This document shows, in pieces, positions 16,201 through 25,412 of a stretch of 64,000 nt of DNA. The stretch comes from an uncultured Chitinophaga sp. (GTDB lineage: Bacteria > Bacteroidota > Bacteroidia > Chitinophagales > Chitinophagaceae). Within the stretch, counting starts at the first letter, position 1. Each line of letters opens with the position of its first letter. The notes beneath the pieces were generated by a model. It saw only the letters and a program-made list of their open reading frames with translations, ran no database searches and had not been told where the DNA came from. The stretch covers positions 186,001-250,000 of the forward strand of contig NZ_CAMLHC010000001.1 in the NCBI RefSeq assembly GCF_946479755.1, in the 5' to 3' direction. Both the position numbers and the translations under genes were made by a program.

Positions 16201-18723
16201 TCCGCCATCGACGGAGGTCACGGTGATCGTGACGGTACCGGTATTCACGCCGCTGACTTTCCCGAACGCGTCCACTTTGGCGATGGCGGTGTCAGAAGAA
16301 CTCCAGGCAACTGCAGGGTTGGTAGGGTAGGTGGGCGTGAGCTTTACGTTCAGTTTCAGGGCGTATCCTTTTACCAGCGTGTCTGAACCGGGGTTGATGA
16401 TGTCGACGGATTGCACAGGGCCCGCTACCGGCGAGCCAAAGAAGATACCATTGCCATGCGCGGAAATCATCATCCTGCCCTTGTTGTCGGCAGTAATTCC
16501 TGGTGTAACGCCGGGCAGACGCTCCAGGACGGTGGTCCAGGTGCGGCCGGTATCATCTGAGCGGAAAGCGCCGTAGATAATACCATTGATAGGAATAGTC
16601 TGACTGGTAACGTACAAGGTGAGGTGTGCATTGGGAGTAGTGTCCGACATGGCGACGGCCACCCACTTAGGCTTAATACTATCGCCACCTACCTTGACAA
16701 ATGTTTTACCGGTATCTGTAGTATGGTAAAGTCCGCAATCGCCGGGGTAAGATTCATTGTGATAGGCGATCCAGACGTCTCCTGTTTTTCCCGGCGTCGT
16801 TTCCACATTGGAGGCAGTGGCATAGGCGGAGCCGTTGGAATTATTGCCGGCGTTGGCTTTGAGGCCGGTGGCAGCTGTTTTTACGAATGATTTACCGCCA
16901 TCGGAGCTGACAAAAAACGAACCGCGGTCCCATATATAGAAATAGTCACCATTAGCTTTGTCCGCCTCCAGGTGGTTTTCTCCCGGATATACCATCCACT
17001 GCGCGCCTGCCGGCAGAATCCCCGGAGAAAGGCCGGTGGATTTTGTCCATGAAGTGCCGAGGTCTTCCGACCAGTAGACGTTACCGGGACTATTACCGTC
17101 CATTTGTGTGAGCCAGACAATATTCCTGCGGTTAGCGGATACGGCTATACGTCCGCGTATGCCTGGCGACTTGGGAAAGAGGGTATAGTTGTCGCCGCCA
17201 TCCGTGGAGTAGCCGGCCCGCGAATCACTGAGCAAGGTGGTGGCAGCGCCATCGGAGCCTACGCGTACGACGAAGTTGGGATCGGTATACTGAAAGGCTA
17301 CGCCGTTCATGTTAAATGCGGAAAAGACGTTTTTATGCAGGTCGGTATTGGAGACGGCGCCTTCAAACAAAGGTTCTGTCAGCGAGCGGTGATGCCCGCC
17401 GCCAACATCTGCGGTGGCGCTGAGCAGCACGCTTTTGCCACCCGGTGGCGCCAGCATAGGACCTGTTACCATGATCTCTTCGAGGCCGGCCACGCGTACT
17501 TTCCAATCGTTTGTAGACGCTGAGATGTTATCGGTAGAAAGAACGTCTGTCATGTCGTTGATCCATACCCTTTCAGGATAAAAAGGGTCCCAGGTGTAAG
17601 CATAAGCATTGTGCCCGGGATCATTAAACGGCAGGCCATCGTTCGCCGAATGCGGCGCTTCTGCATTATCACGGGTGATTTTGCCGGTTGTATAAGAGCC
17701 CGGAGCACCGCCATTCTTGGAAATAAAGTAAGGGTCTTTTTGCCAGGTGCCGCGGGTGCTGACTACGATCTCTTCTGCATTAGCGGGGTTGACGGCCACT
17801 TTGGCAAAAAACCTTCTGTCTTTGGAGGAATCGGGGTCCAGGTAGATGGGAGAGATGTCCTGCCAGCTTCCGCCTTTGTATTTGAACACGCCCTTTTTGA
17901 AGTTGTTGGCGCCGGCAGACACATACAACGTTCCGTTTTCATGAAGCGTGGCACGGGTGGGATATACAGGACTGTCGTTCATCAGGGTGAAAGAATCACC
18001 ACCATCATCCGATACTAAAATACCAGTGGAGCGGCCGATGTAAATCCGCCTGCTGACAACCATGCCGTTAACAGTGATGGTGCCGGCGCTTTTGTCGAAC
18101 AGCAGAAAGGAGCAGTTGCCTGTTGTAGGGACGTTGTTTACCTGCGTCCAGCTGGTGCCTGCATTATCCGATTTCCAGGCGCCGTTCTTATCGGTAACCA
18201 CCCATACGCGGTTACTATTGGACGGGTCTACCTGTATCCGCTCCCCATAAAGCTGTGAATGGTTCGGATCTACAAAGATGGGCACGTGAAGGTCGGTCCA
18301 CGAATCGCCCCTGTCCGTGCTCTTCAGGATAGTGCCTACCACACTGGTGGCTTTGCCGGGTGCGGGGCCGGCGGCGTGTTCCACGGTCGCATAAAGAATA
18401 TTGCCGGTAGCATCATTGGGGTCTATCCCGATGCTGCCGCAGCGCTGGTTGAATTCCCAGCTCCAGTAGTTGACCGGTATTTTCTCAAACAACATTAAGT
18501 GCTCCCACTTCTGCAGGTTCTTATTCCACCGGTAAGGCGTGCCTACATCGGTGGTGATGAAATACAGATCGGGTACCTTGGGATGCGGCACAAAAGAGGA
18601 GACCACACCGGAGCCGCCTATACGGACCTGGTTCCAGGTGTAGGTTTGCGCTTTCACATCCCGCGAAGCGGTGAAATAAAAAATCGTAAACAATAGGATG
18701 TGGTAAATCTTTTTCATGTTCAT
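13276..18723 (-). CDS. Giant secreted GH74-like hydrolase with BIG2, malectin-like, CBM-like and T9SS sorting domains
   Basis: A 1815-residue exported protein. A signal peptide (1-25, ending VKAQ) is followed by a twin-propeller GH74-like catalytic region (about 26-765) with many sialidase-type Asp-box turns (KSTDRGDSW, KSDNAGTSW, SDDGGDSF, SSDGGKSF). It has the N-terminal TDVGTPYRW motif that in GH74 carries a catalytic Asp. Then come BIG2 domains (770-855, 855-935), a malectin-like domain (940-1100), three more BIG2 domains (1110-1365), a jelly-roll CBM-like segment (1370-1525, NYGFESSLINW), a second malectin-like domain (1530-1705) and a T9SS type A sorting domain (VFPNPSGNVF, from about 1735). 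The expected role is endo-acting cleavage of xyloglucan or a related beta-glucan outside the cell. It is the last gene of the SusC/SusD locus. The substrate is inferred from the family. Confidence 0.85.
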   Translation of the reverse strand: MNMKKIYHILLFTIFYFTASRDVKAQTYTWNQVRIGGSGVVSSFVPHPKVPDLYFITTDVGTPYRWNKNLQKWEHLMLFEKIPVNYWSWEFNQRCGSIGIDPNDATGNILYATVEHAAGPAPGKATSVVGTILKSTDRGDSWTDLHVPIFVDPNHSQLYGERIQVDPSNSNRVWVVTDKNGAWKSDNAGTSWTQVNNVPTTGNCSFLLFDKSAGTITVNGMVVSRRIYIGRSTGILVSDDGGDSFTLMNDSPVYPTRATLHENGTLYVSAGANNFKKGVFKYKGGSWQDISPIYLDPDSSKDRRFFAKVAVNPANAEEIVVSTRGTWQKDPYFISKNGGAPGSYTTGKITRDNAEAPHSANDGLPFNDPGHNAYAYTWDPFYPERVWINDMTDVLSTDNISASTNDWKVRVAGLEEIMVTGPMLAPPGGKSVLLSATADVGGGHHRSLTEPLFEGAVSNTDLHKNVFSAFNMNGVAFQYTDPNFVVRVGSDGAATTLLSDSRAGYSTDGGDNYTLFPKSPGIRGRIAVSANRRNIVWLTQMDGNSPGNVYWSEDLGTSWTKSTGLSPGILPAGAQWMVYPGENHLEADKANGDYFYIWDRGSFFVSSDGGKSFVKTAATGLKANAGNNSNGSAYATASNVETTPGKTGDVWIAYHNESYPGDCGLYHTTDTGKTFVKVGGDSIKPKWVAVAMSDTTPNAHLTLYVTSQTIPINGIIYGAFRSDDTGRTWTTVLERLPGVTPGITADNKGRMMISAHGNGIFFGSPVAGPVQSVDIINPGSDTLVKGYALKLNVKLTPTYPTNPAVAWSSSDTAIAKVDAFGKVSGVNTGTVTITVTSVDGGKTSMRQLVVIPPTISTGVKVDSVVYGTMNTPKQIAVTVIPSNTTNKTLNWSVADSTTARVDANGIVTGLKLGATTLTIAAADGGFTKTVQLIVNTTVIAINAGTTANPATPYDNKAIGQYTPEGPGGTDKLWHAGFTGSFRIAATVDLSQVTSPAPRQVYEYMRISRYNMTPMRYYFRNLIPNANYSLRLHFIEPSDADKANRIFSVRTSGDSLINFNIYQAAGNRLNTVVTRTLEAKADNVGVIAVYFYPKGVANEPYSAAIAALEANIVPLTGISIYSDSSRLYVNYKDTLQLTTTPANATNRNLVYRSSNTALATVDLNGVVTGKAAGTVTITATSVESNFSATKTYTVIYVPVTSLTLDSTAANVFVGATLRLNTIIAPAKASNKEVIWTSSDTTVAKVSDNGTISGIRQGDAVITATPADNPAIAAQAHIHVANVPATGLTLQPSPAIVGERDTLRMNVTFLPANTSIKKVTWSSSNPALATIDSTGLITAVQRGTLNMTAGTVDGSGVSTTFPVTVVPFDSCGGIPNYGFESSLINWIAFKDTVPTVGAVYTVSGKGHSGDKAATMGYTTAKTSLNIQGAIPVRGGSIIVFTQWVKVEKDASGYPWWSGYGVGFINSSGQATGNASYSRRIDSVSSYRDNWAQIRDTINVPDSAAGLTYWITKVGTGTVWVDDYCIEVLKTSQSAVYGINAGTTLTPPGPYANTTFAQYVPEGPTGTDKLWHAGYTFVQKINSPVDVSQVTDPAPPQVYEYMRVFKDNVTQMRYYLRGLTPHTFYAVRMHFVEPLDTEKNKRIFSVKATNGLDSLTDLNVYQAAGNKLNTAVVKTIRAKADNAGLIQVFFYPRKGLYDPYSGSIAAIEVRTLTPGDTLQSLSMNKTSTAGSTRIPHGTLDFTTEVFPNPSGNVFNVKMTSSSKAPALLNIINNAGNVVYSTQINAGIYYQLGQQLKPGIYYLHIRQGIQSKTMKVEKH

Positions 18724-18826
18724 AGTGGAATTTTTAAGGGTTTTTTAGATGATCCTGCCTTGTACAGTGGTCGTTACGGCATTAGCTGCCGCCATGATTT
18801 TCTTTGGAAAGAAATTTCTCTGGTGG

Positions 18827-20428
18827 TTAATTCCAGCCATTTCGGACGTCTTTGGCGACATTGGGATTGTAATTTTTTTCTACATCAGGAATAGGAAACA
18901 GCAGGTGTTTGTCCTGGAAAGGCTGTGTGCCGGCGCCCGGCTCTGCTGCCTTTTCGGCGTTGATGGTCTGTTTGATGATTCCCCATCTCAGCAGGTCGAA
19001 GTACCGGCATTGTTCTCCGCACAGTTCCAGCTGGCGTTCGCGCATCAGTATTTTCATGGCATTGTCTTTATCGCCAAGTGCCGGATAGGCCACGGCCTGC
19101 ACGCGGGCGCGTACGTTGTTGATCAGCGCCAGCGGCGCATTGCCGGTATTGCCTTGCTGAATATAGGCTTCCGCCAGCAGCAGCATCACATCCGCAAAGC
19201 GGATCACCTGCCCGTTGATGGGACTTTTGGGATCGCCATATTTTTCCATGAGGTGGTAATATTCATATTTCTTCCAGCGATAGTCGCCCTGCGGATCGGT
19301 GGCATCGAAAGGAAACGGTTTGGCGCCGGTGGGACACTGCTGGCAGTACATGGTTTCTCCTCCGGAGGCGGCGGTGCCATAGAAAGTAGATTTGGCACGG
19401 GGATCAATATACGAAGTGCCGGTTACGGGATGGGGATAGGTGAATGCTTTCACTGCGGAGTTGCTGATGTACACGTTCTTCCAGTCGTTCCAGCCATACT
19501 CCATGGCGCGGCCGGTATGTGTCTGTTTGCCCACCTGCTCTGCGCCGTTGCCAAACATGTAGTAGGGGGAACCGATGCCCCAGTCGGTCCACTGCTGGTC
19601 CATGATCTGGAAGATGTTCTCCGGCGTGTTCTGGTTGGTGGTGCTGAAAACATTATCAAAAGAAGGATCGAGCTGGTAGGTGTAGGGTGCGCCCATCAGT
19701 TTTTCGAAGGATGCCTGTGCCGGCCCCCATTTTTTCTGATACAGGTACACTTTCCCCAACAGGGCTATCACAGCGCCTTTCGTGACCCTGCCCAATTCGG
19801 CGGCAGGATATACGGTGGGCAGTTCCGCGGTGGCTTCAGCTGCTGTGAGGTCTTTTTCTATCTGCTTCCATACCTCGGCTGCAGGGCTGCGGGAGAGGTA
19901 GTTGTTCCTGACCATGGTTTGGTAGTCTACATAGAGGGGCACATCTCCCCATAACATTACCAGGTGGAAATAAGCATATGCCCGGAGGAATTTTACCTCC
20001 GCCAGGTATTGATTCAGCTTGGCGCGGTCAGCGGTGGCGGTGGGGTTCCAGGCGGCTGCCCGGTCTATCACGAGGTTGGTCCGGAAAATCATCCGGTAGA
20101 GAGAACTCCATAAAGCGCTCTGGTCTGCGTTGTTGGTGCCAAAACTGTAATCGCCCAGTTCTTGTTCTGCCCCCAGCAAAAAGCTGGCGCGTTTGGCTTC
20201 ATTACCCATCAGGTCAAAAATGTAATAGTATTCCCTCGCCCAAAGCCCGGGATGCAGCAGGGTAGCGTAACTGGCGATGGTGGCCTGGTTCAGCGCCCCG
20301 ATATTGGTGAAATAAGTATCGTAGGCATAGGCGCTCTGGTCCACCAGGTCGAGACGCGATTTTTTACATCCGGCGAAGGTGGTTGTCAGCGTGGCGATCA
20401 GCAACAGGTGATGTATATACTTCTTCAT
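18827..20428 (-). CDS. SusD/RagB-family glycan-binding outer-membrane lipoprotein
   Basis: A 533-residue lipoprotein with lipobox FAGC and Cys21 lipidated. The body is the helical TPR-like scaffold of SusD proteins, with typical phrases LAEVKFLRAYAYFHLVMLWG, PLALINNVRARV and ILMRERQLELCGEQCRYFDL followed by LRWG. A C-terminal LFPIPDVEKNYNPNV matches the family's closing motif. SusD proteins cap the SusC channel and bind oligosaccharide at the cell surface. The gene lies 18 nt downstream of the SusC gene and about 100 nt upstream of the GH74-like gene, so the three form one transport and degradation unit. A Cys pair in QCPTGA may be structural. Confidence 0.95.
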   Translation of the reverse strand: MKKYIHHLLLIATLTTTFAGCKKSRLDLVDQSAYAYDTYFTNIGALNQATIASYATLLHPGLWAREYYYIFDLMGNEAKRASFLLGAEQELGDYSFGTNNADQSALWSSLYRMIFRTNLVIDRAAAWNPTATADRAKLNQYLAEVKFLRAYAYFHLVMLWGDVPLYVDYQTMVRNNYLSRSPAAEVWKQIEKDLTAAEATAELPTVYPAAELGRVTKGAVIALLGKVYLYQKKWGPAQASFEKLMGAPYTYQLDPSFDNVFSTTNQNTPENIFQIMDQQWTDWGIGSPYYMFGNGAEQVGKQTHTGRAMEYGWNDWKNVYISNSAVKAFTYPHPVTGTSYIDPRAKSTFYGTAASGGETMYCQQCPTGAKPFPFDATDPQGDYRWKKYEYYHLMEKYGDPKSPINGQVIRFADVMLLLAEAYIQQGNTGNAPLALINNVRARVQAVAYPALGDKDNAMKILMRERQLELCGEQCRYFDLLRWGIIKQTINAEKAAEPGAGTQPFQDKHLLFPIPDVEKNYNPNVAKDVRNGWN

Positions 20429-20446
20429 AAAAATCTTGTTTAAAAA

Positions 20447-23400
20447 TTAAAACCCTAATTGAATGCCTGCCAGGAAAGTCCGTGGCTGGGGCACTTGTCC
20501 AAGATCGATACCACGTGCAAACAGGTAGTCGCCTGCCACTTCGGGATCATACCCGGTGTAGCGGGTGAGGGTAATTAAGTTTTGCGCAGCGACGTAAATG
20601 CGGAGCGATCTGACGATGCCGTTGGTGGCGTTGTTCAGCAGCGCTGCCGGCGTATTGTAGCCAACGGTAATATTCCGTAAGCGCAGATAGCTGCCGTCTT
20701 CCAGCCACCAGTCAGACGGGCGGAGGTTGCCGTTGCCGGTCACGTTCTGGCCTATCCTTGGCAGCGAGGCTATGTCGCCGGGTTTGCGCCACCGGTCGAG
20801 GATATCGGTACCGGCGTTATGACCGGTGGACATGAAGCTGGTATTTAGTTTCAGGCCATTAAGGAGTTTCAGCCCGCTGATGCCGGACAGTACGAGGTTC
20901 AGGTCGAAACTTTTATAAGTGATGCCGGCATTGATCCCGTAAACATATTTCGGGATGGCGTTGCCCAGTATTTCCTGGTCTTTTGCATTGACGATGCCAT
21001 CGCCGTTGATGTCTTTATAGATAAAATCGCCGGGCAGCAGTCCGTCCTGGTACTTTGCATCCTGCCTGCCGGTTTTTTTAACCGCCTGCTGGTTGAGCGC
21101 CGCTATTTCACCGGCATCGCTGGCAACATGGTCCAGCCGGTAGCCATAGAAGGAACCGATGGCGCTGCCTGCAGCGGTGTAGGTAGTGGCAGGCACGGGG
21201 GTAAAGGCGCCGGCCTGGATAGGAGCGGAGAACTGATCGCCCAGTGACAACACTTCGTTGTGATTAATAGCGCCGTTCACGCTTAGATGGAAGCTGAGGT
21301 GTTGGCTGATTTTGTCTTTGTAGCCGATGGTCAGCTCAAAGCCTTTATTCCGGGCATCTGCAGCGTTGATGGTTTTACGTGGCTGCGTGCCCGTTGGGCT
21401 CACGCCGATACTGGCCGGCAGCAAGGTGGTGACCAGCAGGCCGCTGCTTTTGCGGTTGTACCAGTCAGCTTCCACGGTAAGCCGGTTGTTGAAGAAAGCG
21501 AGGTCGAGGCCGATATCGGTTTGACTGGTTTGTTCCCATTTTAAATCCGGGTTGTTTAAGGTGGTCAGCGTAGTGCCGGACACAAATGTTTCCGTACTGC
21601 CGAGAGAGTATACCAGCGCGCCGCCGGGAGTGCCCTGGTAGGTTTTGGCGGTATTGAGGAAGTTGGGGATATTATTGTTGCCGGTTTGTCCCCAGCTGAC
21701 GCTCAGCTTCCCTTCCGACAGTACCGGGAGGACGTTTTTTATAAAGGCTTCTTCCGAAAAGCGCCAGGACAGGCCTGCGGCGGCGAAGTTGCCGTAACGG
21801 TTGTTGGGGCCAAAGTTGGAAGCGCCGTCCCTGCGATAACTGGTGGTCAGTATATATTTGTCATCATAAGTATAATTGATACGGCCGTAGTAGGAGATCA
21901 CCGAAGGGCGTGCATAGTTGGAATACGTACTGGTGACGGACTGGGAAGAGGCTACGCCCACATTGGGGATGTTGTCATTGGGCTGCCCCGTGCCCCTGAC
22001 AGACGAGCTATTGGTGACGCCGGGGTCGATGTAGCTCTGTCCGGCGATCGCGGAGAGTTGGTGCTTGCCCAGCAATTTATCGTACGATAGGTAGTTTTCC
22101 AGCATGTAGTACGAATTTTCCGTAAAAGTCAGCGTCGACTGGCGGGCCTGGTTCAGGAAATTGGAAGACTGGTACTGTTGCTGATAACTGTTGCCCCGGG
22201 TGGAGTTCACTTCTGCCGCGAACTGCGAGCGGAACTTTAATCCGTCGATCAGGCGTACTTCGCCGGCCAACTGGGGGAAGAAAGCCAGTGATTTGGTTGT
22301 TTGGCTTTTCATGGCAATTTCCTGGATGGGGTTGACGGCATTGCTGAAGTCGTCGATATTGGAGAGAATAGAATAGCCGCCCTGTATAGACGGGTCGAGT
22401 ATCGGTTTATAGGGAGCGTATTGTATGGCATTGATGATATTGGCATAATTGCCTTTGCCGATATATTGACGGACGATGATGTTTTGCGTAAACCGGAACC
22501 GGCCCAGTGTTTCTTCGAGGCCTATGCGAGCCTGGAATCTTTTGTTGGTGGCATCTGTCAGGACCGCCTGCTGATCGATGTAAGTAGCGGATACGCTATA
22601 GTTTACTTTTTCGCCGCCGCCGCTGATGTTTAGATCGTTTTCGGACACGAGGGCGTTGCGGAAGATGGCGTCCTGCCAGTCGGTACTATCCTGCAGGACC
22701 GCTGTTGTATTGAACTTCGCCGGCAGCACGGTGTTTTTGGTGGCAGCGAGATCTTTCAGTGCATCTACATATTGCGCGGCATTGAGCAGGTCCAGTTTTT
22801 TCCATGCTTTGGCGATGCCCCATTGCGAGGTAAAGCTGATGCGGGGAGGGCCGGTCTTCCCTTTTTTGGTGGTGATGATCACCACGCCGTTGGCGGCAGC
22901 GGAGCCGTAGATGGCGGTGGAAGAAGCATCTTTCAGGATGGTGATGCTCTCTATGTCCTGTGGGTTGAGCGTATTGAAAAGGTTTTTGGTGCCCTGGATG
23001 CCATCAATCACATACAGGGGGTTGATATCGGTGAAGCTGCCGGTGCCCCTGATGATGATCTGTGCATCTGCGCCGGCGCTGCCGCTGCTTTGGAGCACCT
23101 GTACGCCGGCGGCCTTACCGATGAGCAGTTGCGAAGGGTTTGTGGCGTTTACGGCGCCGGCTTCTTTTACCGTTACGATGTTGAAGGCGCCCACCACATC
23201 TTTTTTCCGGGCGGTGCCATAACCGATCACCACGATGTCGTTCAGGGCAGATACGGTTTTAACAAGGCGTATAGAAAAGGTGAGCGTGGCGCCCGATTTC
23301 AGGGACACGTTGTTCAGGTGCTGTGTTTCGAAACCTACGTAAGAAACGCTGAAAGCGTATTTCCCTTCCTGGGGAAGCCCGGAAAAGCGGAATACGCCAT

Positions 23401-23605
23401 TGCTGTCGGTGACCACGCCGGCGGTGTATTTTGTTTTTTCATTCAGTGCCACTACAGAGGCATTGGGAAGCAGATCGCCTTGGTCTGTGCGAACGATGCC
23501 AGTCACCTGCATACGTTGTTGTGCCCTGGCGGCCATAGAAACGCCTGATGTCAACATGACGAATAGCAGTAACAGGCTCCATTTTGGTTGATAGAACATC
23601 TTCAT
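20447..23605 (-). CDS. SusC/RagA-family TonB-dependent outer-membrane receptor
   Basis: A 1052-residue receptor with a signal peptide (1-29), an N-terminal carboxypeptidase-regulatory-like domain (about 33-112, VTGIVRTDQGDLLPNASV), a plug domain (about 120-235) with IVVIGYGTARKKDVVGA and LYVIDGIQG, and a 22-strand barrel to the end (FLAGIQLGF). The plug/SusC signature DIESITILKDASSTAIYGS is present. It imports an oligosaccharide across the outer membrane using TonB energy, with the downstream SusD as lid. Although a sigma/anti-sigma pair lies just upstream, this receptor lacks the extra N-terminal STN signalling domain usual in anti-sigma-coupled receptors. The plug follows the regulatory-like domain directly. 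Confidence 0.95.
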   Translation of the reverse strand: MKMFYQPKWSLLLLFVMLTSGVSMAARAQQRMQVTGIVRTDQGDLLPNASVVALNEKTKYTAGVVTDSNGVFRFSGLPQEGKYAFSVSYVGFETQHLNNVSLKSGATLTFSIRLVKTVSALNDIVVIGYGTARKKDVVGAFNIVTVKEAGAVNATNPSQLLIGKAAGVQVLQSSGSAGADAQIIIRGTGSFTDINPLYVIDGIQGTKNLFNTLNPQDIESITILKDASSTAIYGSAAANGVVIITTKKGKTGPPRISFTSQWGIAKAWKKLDLLNAAQYVDALKDLAATKNTVLPAKFNTTAVLQDSTDWQDAIFRNALVSENDLNISGGGEKVNYSVSATYIDQQAVLTDATNKRFQARIGLEETLGRFRFTQNIIVRQYIGKGNYANIINAIQYAPYKPILDPSIQGGYSILSNIDDFSNAVNPIQEIAMKSQTTKSLAFFPQLAGEVRLIDGLKFRSQFAAEVNSTRGNSYQQQYQSSNFLNQARQSTLTFTENSYYMLENYLSYDKLLGKHQLSAIAGQSYIDPGVTNSSSVRGTGQPNDNIPNVGVASSQSVTSTYSNYARPSVISYYGRINYTYDDKYILTTSYRRDGASNFGPNNRYGNFAAAGLSWRFSEEAFIKNVLPVLSEGKLSVSWGQTGNNNIPNFLNTAKTYQGTPGGALVYSLGSTETFVSGTTLTTLNNPDLKWEQTSQTDIGLDLAFFNNRLTVEADWYNRKSSGLLVTTLLPASIGVSPTGTQPRKTINAADARNKGFELTIGYKDKISQHLSFHLSVNGAINHNEVLSLGDQFSAPIQAGAFTPVPATTYTAAGSAIGSFYGYRLDHVASDAGEIAALNQQAVKKTGRQDAKYQDGLLPGDFIYKDINGDGIVNAKDQEILGNAIPKYVYGINAGITYKSFDLNLVLSGISGLKLLNGLKLNTSFMSTGHNAGTDILDRWRKPGDIASLPRIGQNVTGNGNLRPSDWWLEDGSYLRLRNITVGYNTPAALLNNATNGIVRSLRIYVAAQNLITLTRYTGYDPEVAGDYLFARGIDLGQVPQPRTFLAGIQLGF

Positions 23606-23690
23606 AACCGGAACATATTTTAAAGTACGGGCATAACAATCCCGGGAGCGTTACAGACGCCCGCTTGTGGTATAGAACTATATGTGTGAA

Positions 23691-24740
23691 TTATTTTTTC
23701 CTGATTATAAATCCGCTGTCATTTCGGATCAGTGTCATGTTATTGGGAAGTGTTACATCCATCAGGACCTTCTCCAGTGAATCTGTTTTTTCAAATTTGC
23801 CATCGAAATAAATCCCCACTACATCGGAAGGGTAATAATAGATGGGTGTTCCATAGTAATCACTCAGTTGGTCCAATACCTGTGACATGGGTTGATCATT
23901 AAACTTATACCAGTCCGGCTTCGTATAGCCTGTATGGTGACTGCCTGCTCTTACCAGGATGTCGGTACCCCTGTTATTGAAATCGGACACGATTGCTTTT
24001 CCTGTTTTCCGGTAATAACTAAGCACTTTACCAGGGGTAAGGATGACATCCTTCATGACTTTCCTCTCTTTAAGGGCCCCTTGTACCATCACCTTGCCGC
24101 TGTTCAGCCGGACGCTGATCATATCATCCCCGGGAATGGCTTTCACATGAAACCAGGTGCCCAGTGCGGTAGTGTACAGTTCCCCGCTGTATACGACGAA
24201 GGGGTGTGATTTATCGGCGGCTACTGTAAATTCGGCTTCTCCGGTGAGGTAAATGTTTCTGTTGTCCGTGAACTGTTGATCATATATCACCGTAGCTGCC
24301 GGTAACAGCCGTACTACCGAGCCATCGGGCAGTACGATGGCCATGGTTTTATTGCCGGTGTTGGTAGTGTGTTGCTGTTGCGCCGAAGGGACCGGCACGG
24401 CCGTTGGCGGATAGATGGCAGTTATTTTTTGCCGGCCGGGACGTGTGAGGAACATGGTCCCGCCCACTAATACGCCGGCTGTTACGGCGGCGATGGCCAG
24501 TCGTTTTATCCATTTGTTGCGATGACGGGCGGCCGCCGTTTGCTGGTGAATGTTTTTTAACCACAGCCGGGAAACGGGTTCCGGGAGGTGGGCCTGTTCC
24601 TGTAGTTGCAGAAATTCCGCTTCCGGCAGGTATTTCTCCAGCAGCTCAGGGTGCTCCTGCAGATAGCTGGCTACCATGCGGGCTTCTTCCTCAGTACATT
24701 GCTGGTGGAGGAACCGTTTCAATAATTCATCATTGATCAT
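23691..24740 (-). CDS. FecR-family anti-sigma factor
   Basis: A 349-residue inner-membrane protein. The cytoplasmic N-terminus (1-80) contains the sigma-binding helical region with the EEEARMVASYLQEHPELLEKY segment type typical of Bacteroidota FecR. A single membrane helix follows at about 83-102 (AIAAVTAGVLVGGTMFL). The periplasmic FecR domain (about 135-240, VVRLLPAATVIY and FTVAADKSHPFVVYSG) is followed by a C-terminal DUF4974 (about 275-348, MSQVLDQLSDYYGTPIYY). It holds the sigma factor encoded 70 nt upstream and releases it when the outer-membrane receptor signals substrate. It precedes the SusC gene by 85 nt. Confidence 0.93.
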   Translation of the reverse strand: MINDELLKRFLHQQCTEEEARMVASYLQEHPELLEKYLPEAEFLQLQEQAHLPEPVSRLWLKNIHQQTAAARHRNKWIKRLAIAAVTAGVLVGGTMFLTRPGRQKITAIYPPTAVPVPSAQQQHTTNTGNKTMAIVLPDGSVVRLLPAATVIYDQQFTDNRNIYLTGEAEFTVAADKSHPFVVYSGELYTTALGTWFHVKAIPGDDMISVRLNSGKVMVQGALKERKVMKDVILTPGKVLSYYRKTGKAIVSDFNNRGTDILVRAGSHHTGYTKPDWYKFNDQPMSQVLDQLSDYYGTPIYYYPSDVVGIYFDGKFEKTDSLEKVLMDVTLPNNMTLIRNDSGFIIRKK

Positions 24741-24810
24741 ATGATATACGGCTGACAGATAAGTAATACGTTTGTGACGGGCGAACTACGTAGCCTGGTT
24801 GAAAAAAAAA

Positions 24811-25365
24811 TTACAGTCGCATAAAGCAGGCGAGAAGCGAGACCAGCGGCCCGAGAGCGTGCCTGAGTTGTTTGACGGCCTGGAAAATATGTGTTTCCAC
24901 CGTTCGGGGTGACAAGGAAAGTTCGTGCGCGATCTGCTGGTGGCTCATCCCCTTAAAACGGCTCATCTCGAATACCTTACGACGCATTGGGGGCATTGTT
25001 TTCAGGGCATTCACCAGCCTGGCCTGTAATTCTTTCTCTTCCAGTTTCCCCCAAAGGTCATCTGCCGGCAGGGTATACCTGTCGATGACATGGATAACTT
25101 TTTCCTGGTAAACGGTTTCTTTGCGGAGGTGGTCAATCAGGGTGGTACGGGCGATGCGGAATAACTGTAGTTCGATACTGAGGTCGTCGGACAGGCTTTC
25201 CCGGTAGTTCCAGCATTTGATAAAAGCAAGCTGTGTCACCTCTTCTGCGACGAAGGATGACCTGGTTTTTTGTAGAATAAAAAAGTAGATCCTTTGGTGC
25301 CAGGCATAATACACTTCATTAAATACCAAAAGGTTACCTTCTTTCAAAGCAGCTATAGTATTCAA
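24811..25365 (-). CDS. ECF RNA polymerase sigma factor (FecI/sigma-70 family)
   Basis: A 184-residue ECF sigma factor. Region 2 is at residues about 10-75 (FNEVYYAWHQRIYFFILQK, EEVTQLAFIKCWNYRE). Region 4 is at about 115-172, with the helix-turn-helix GMSHQQIAHELSLSPRTVET. It is the first gene of the sigma/FecR/SusC/SusD/GH74 cluster and presumably activates transcription of the SusC operon. The short C-terminal tail LVSLLACFMRL is hydrophobic, which is unusual but seen in some Bacteroidota ECF factors. Confidence 0.93.
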   Translation of the reverse strand: MNTIAALKEGNLLVFNEVYYAWHQRIYFFILQKTRSSFVAEEVTQLAFIKCWNYRESLSDDLSIELQLFRIARTTLIDHLRKETVYQEKVIHVIDRYTLPADDLWGKLEEKELQARLVNALKTMPPMRRKVFEMSRFKGMSHQQIAHELSLSPRTVETHIFQAVKQLRHALGPLVSLLACFMRL

Positions 25366-25412
25366 AACGTGGAGGTTTACTATAGCAAGTTAAAAAAATA
25401 AATGTGGAAATT

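Noticed and set aside
18749..19954. 401-codon plus-strand frame opposite SusD
   Set aside because: It is antisense to a clear SusD gene and its translation lacks natural domain structure.
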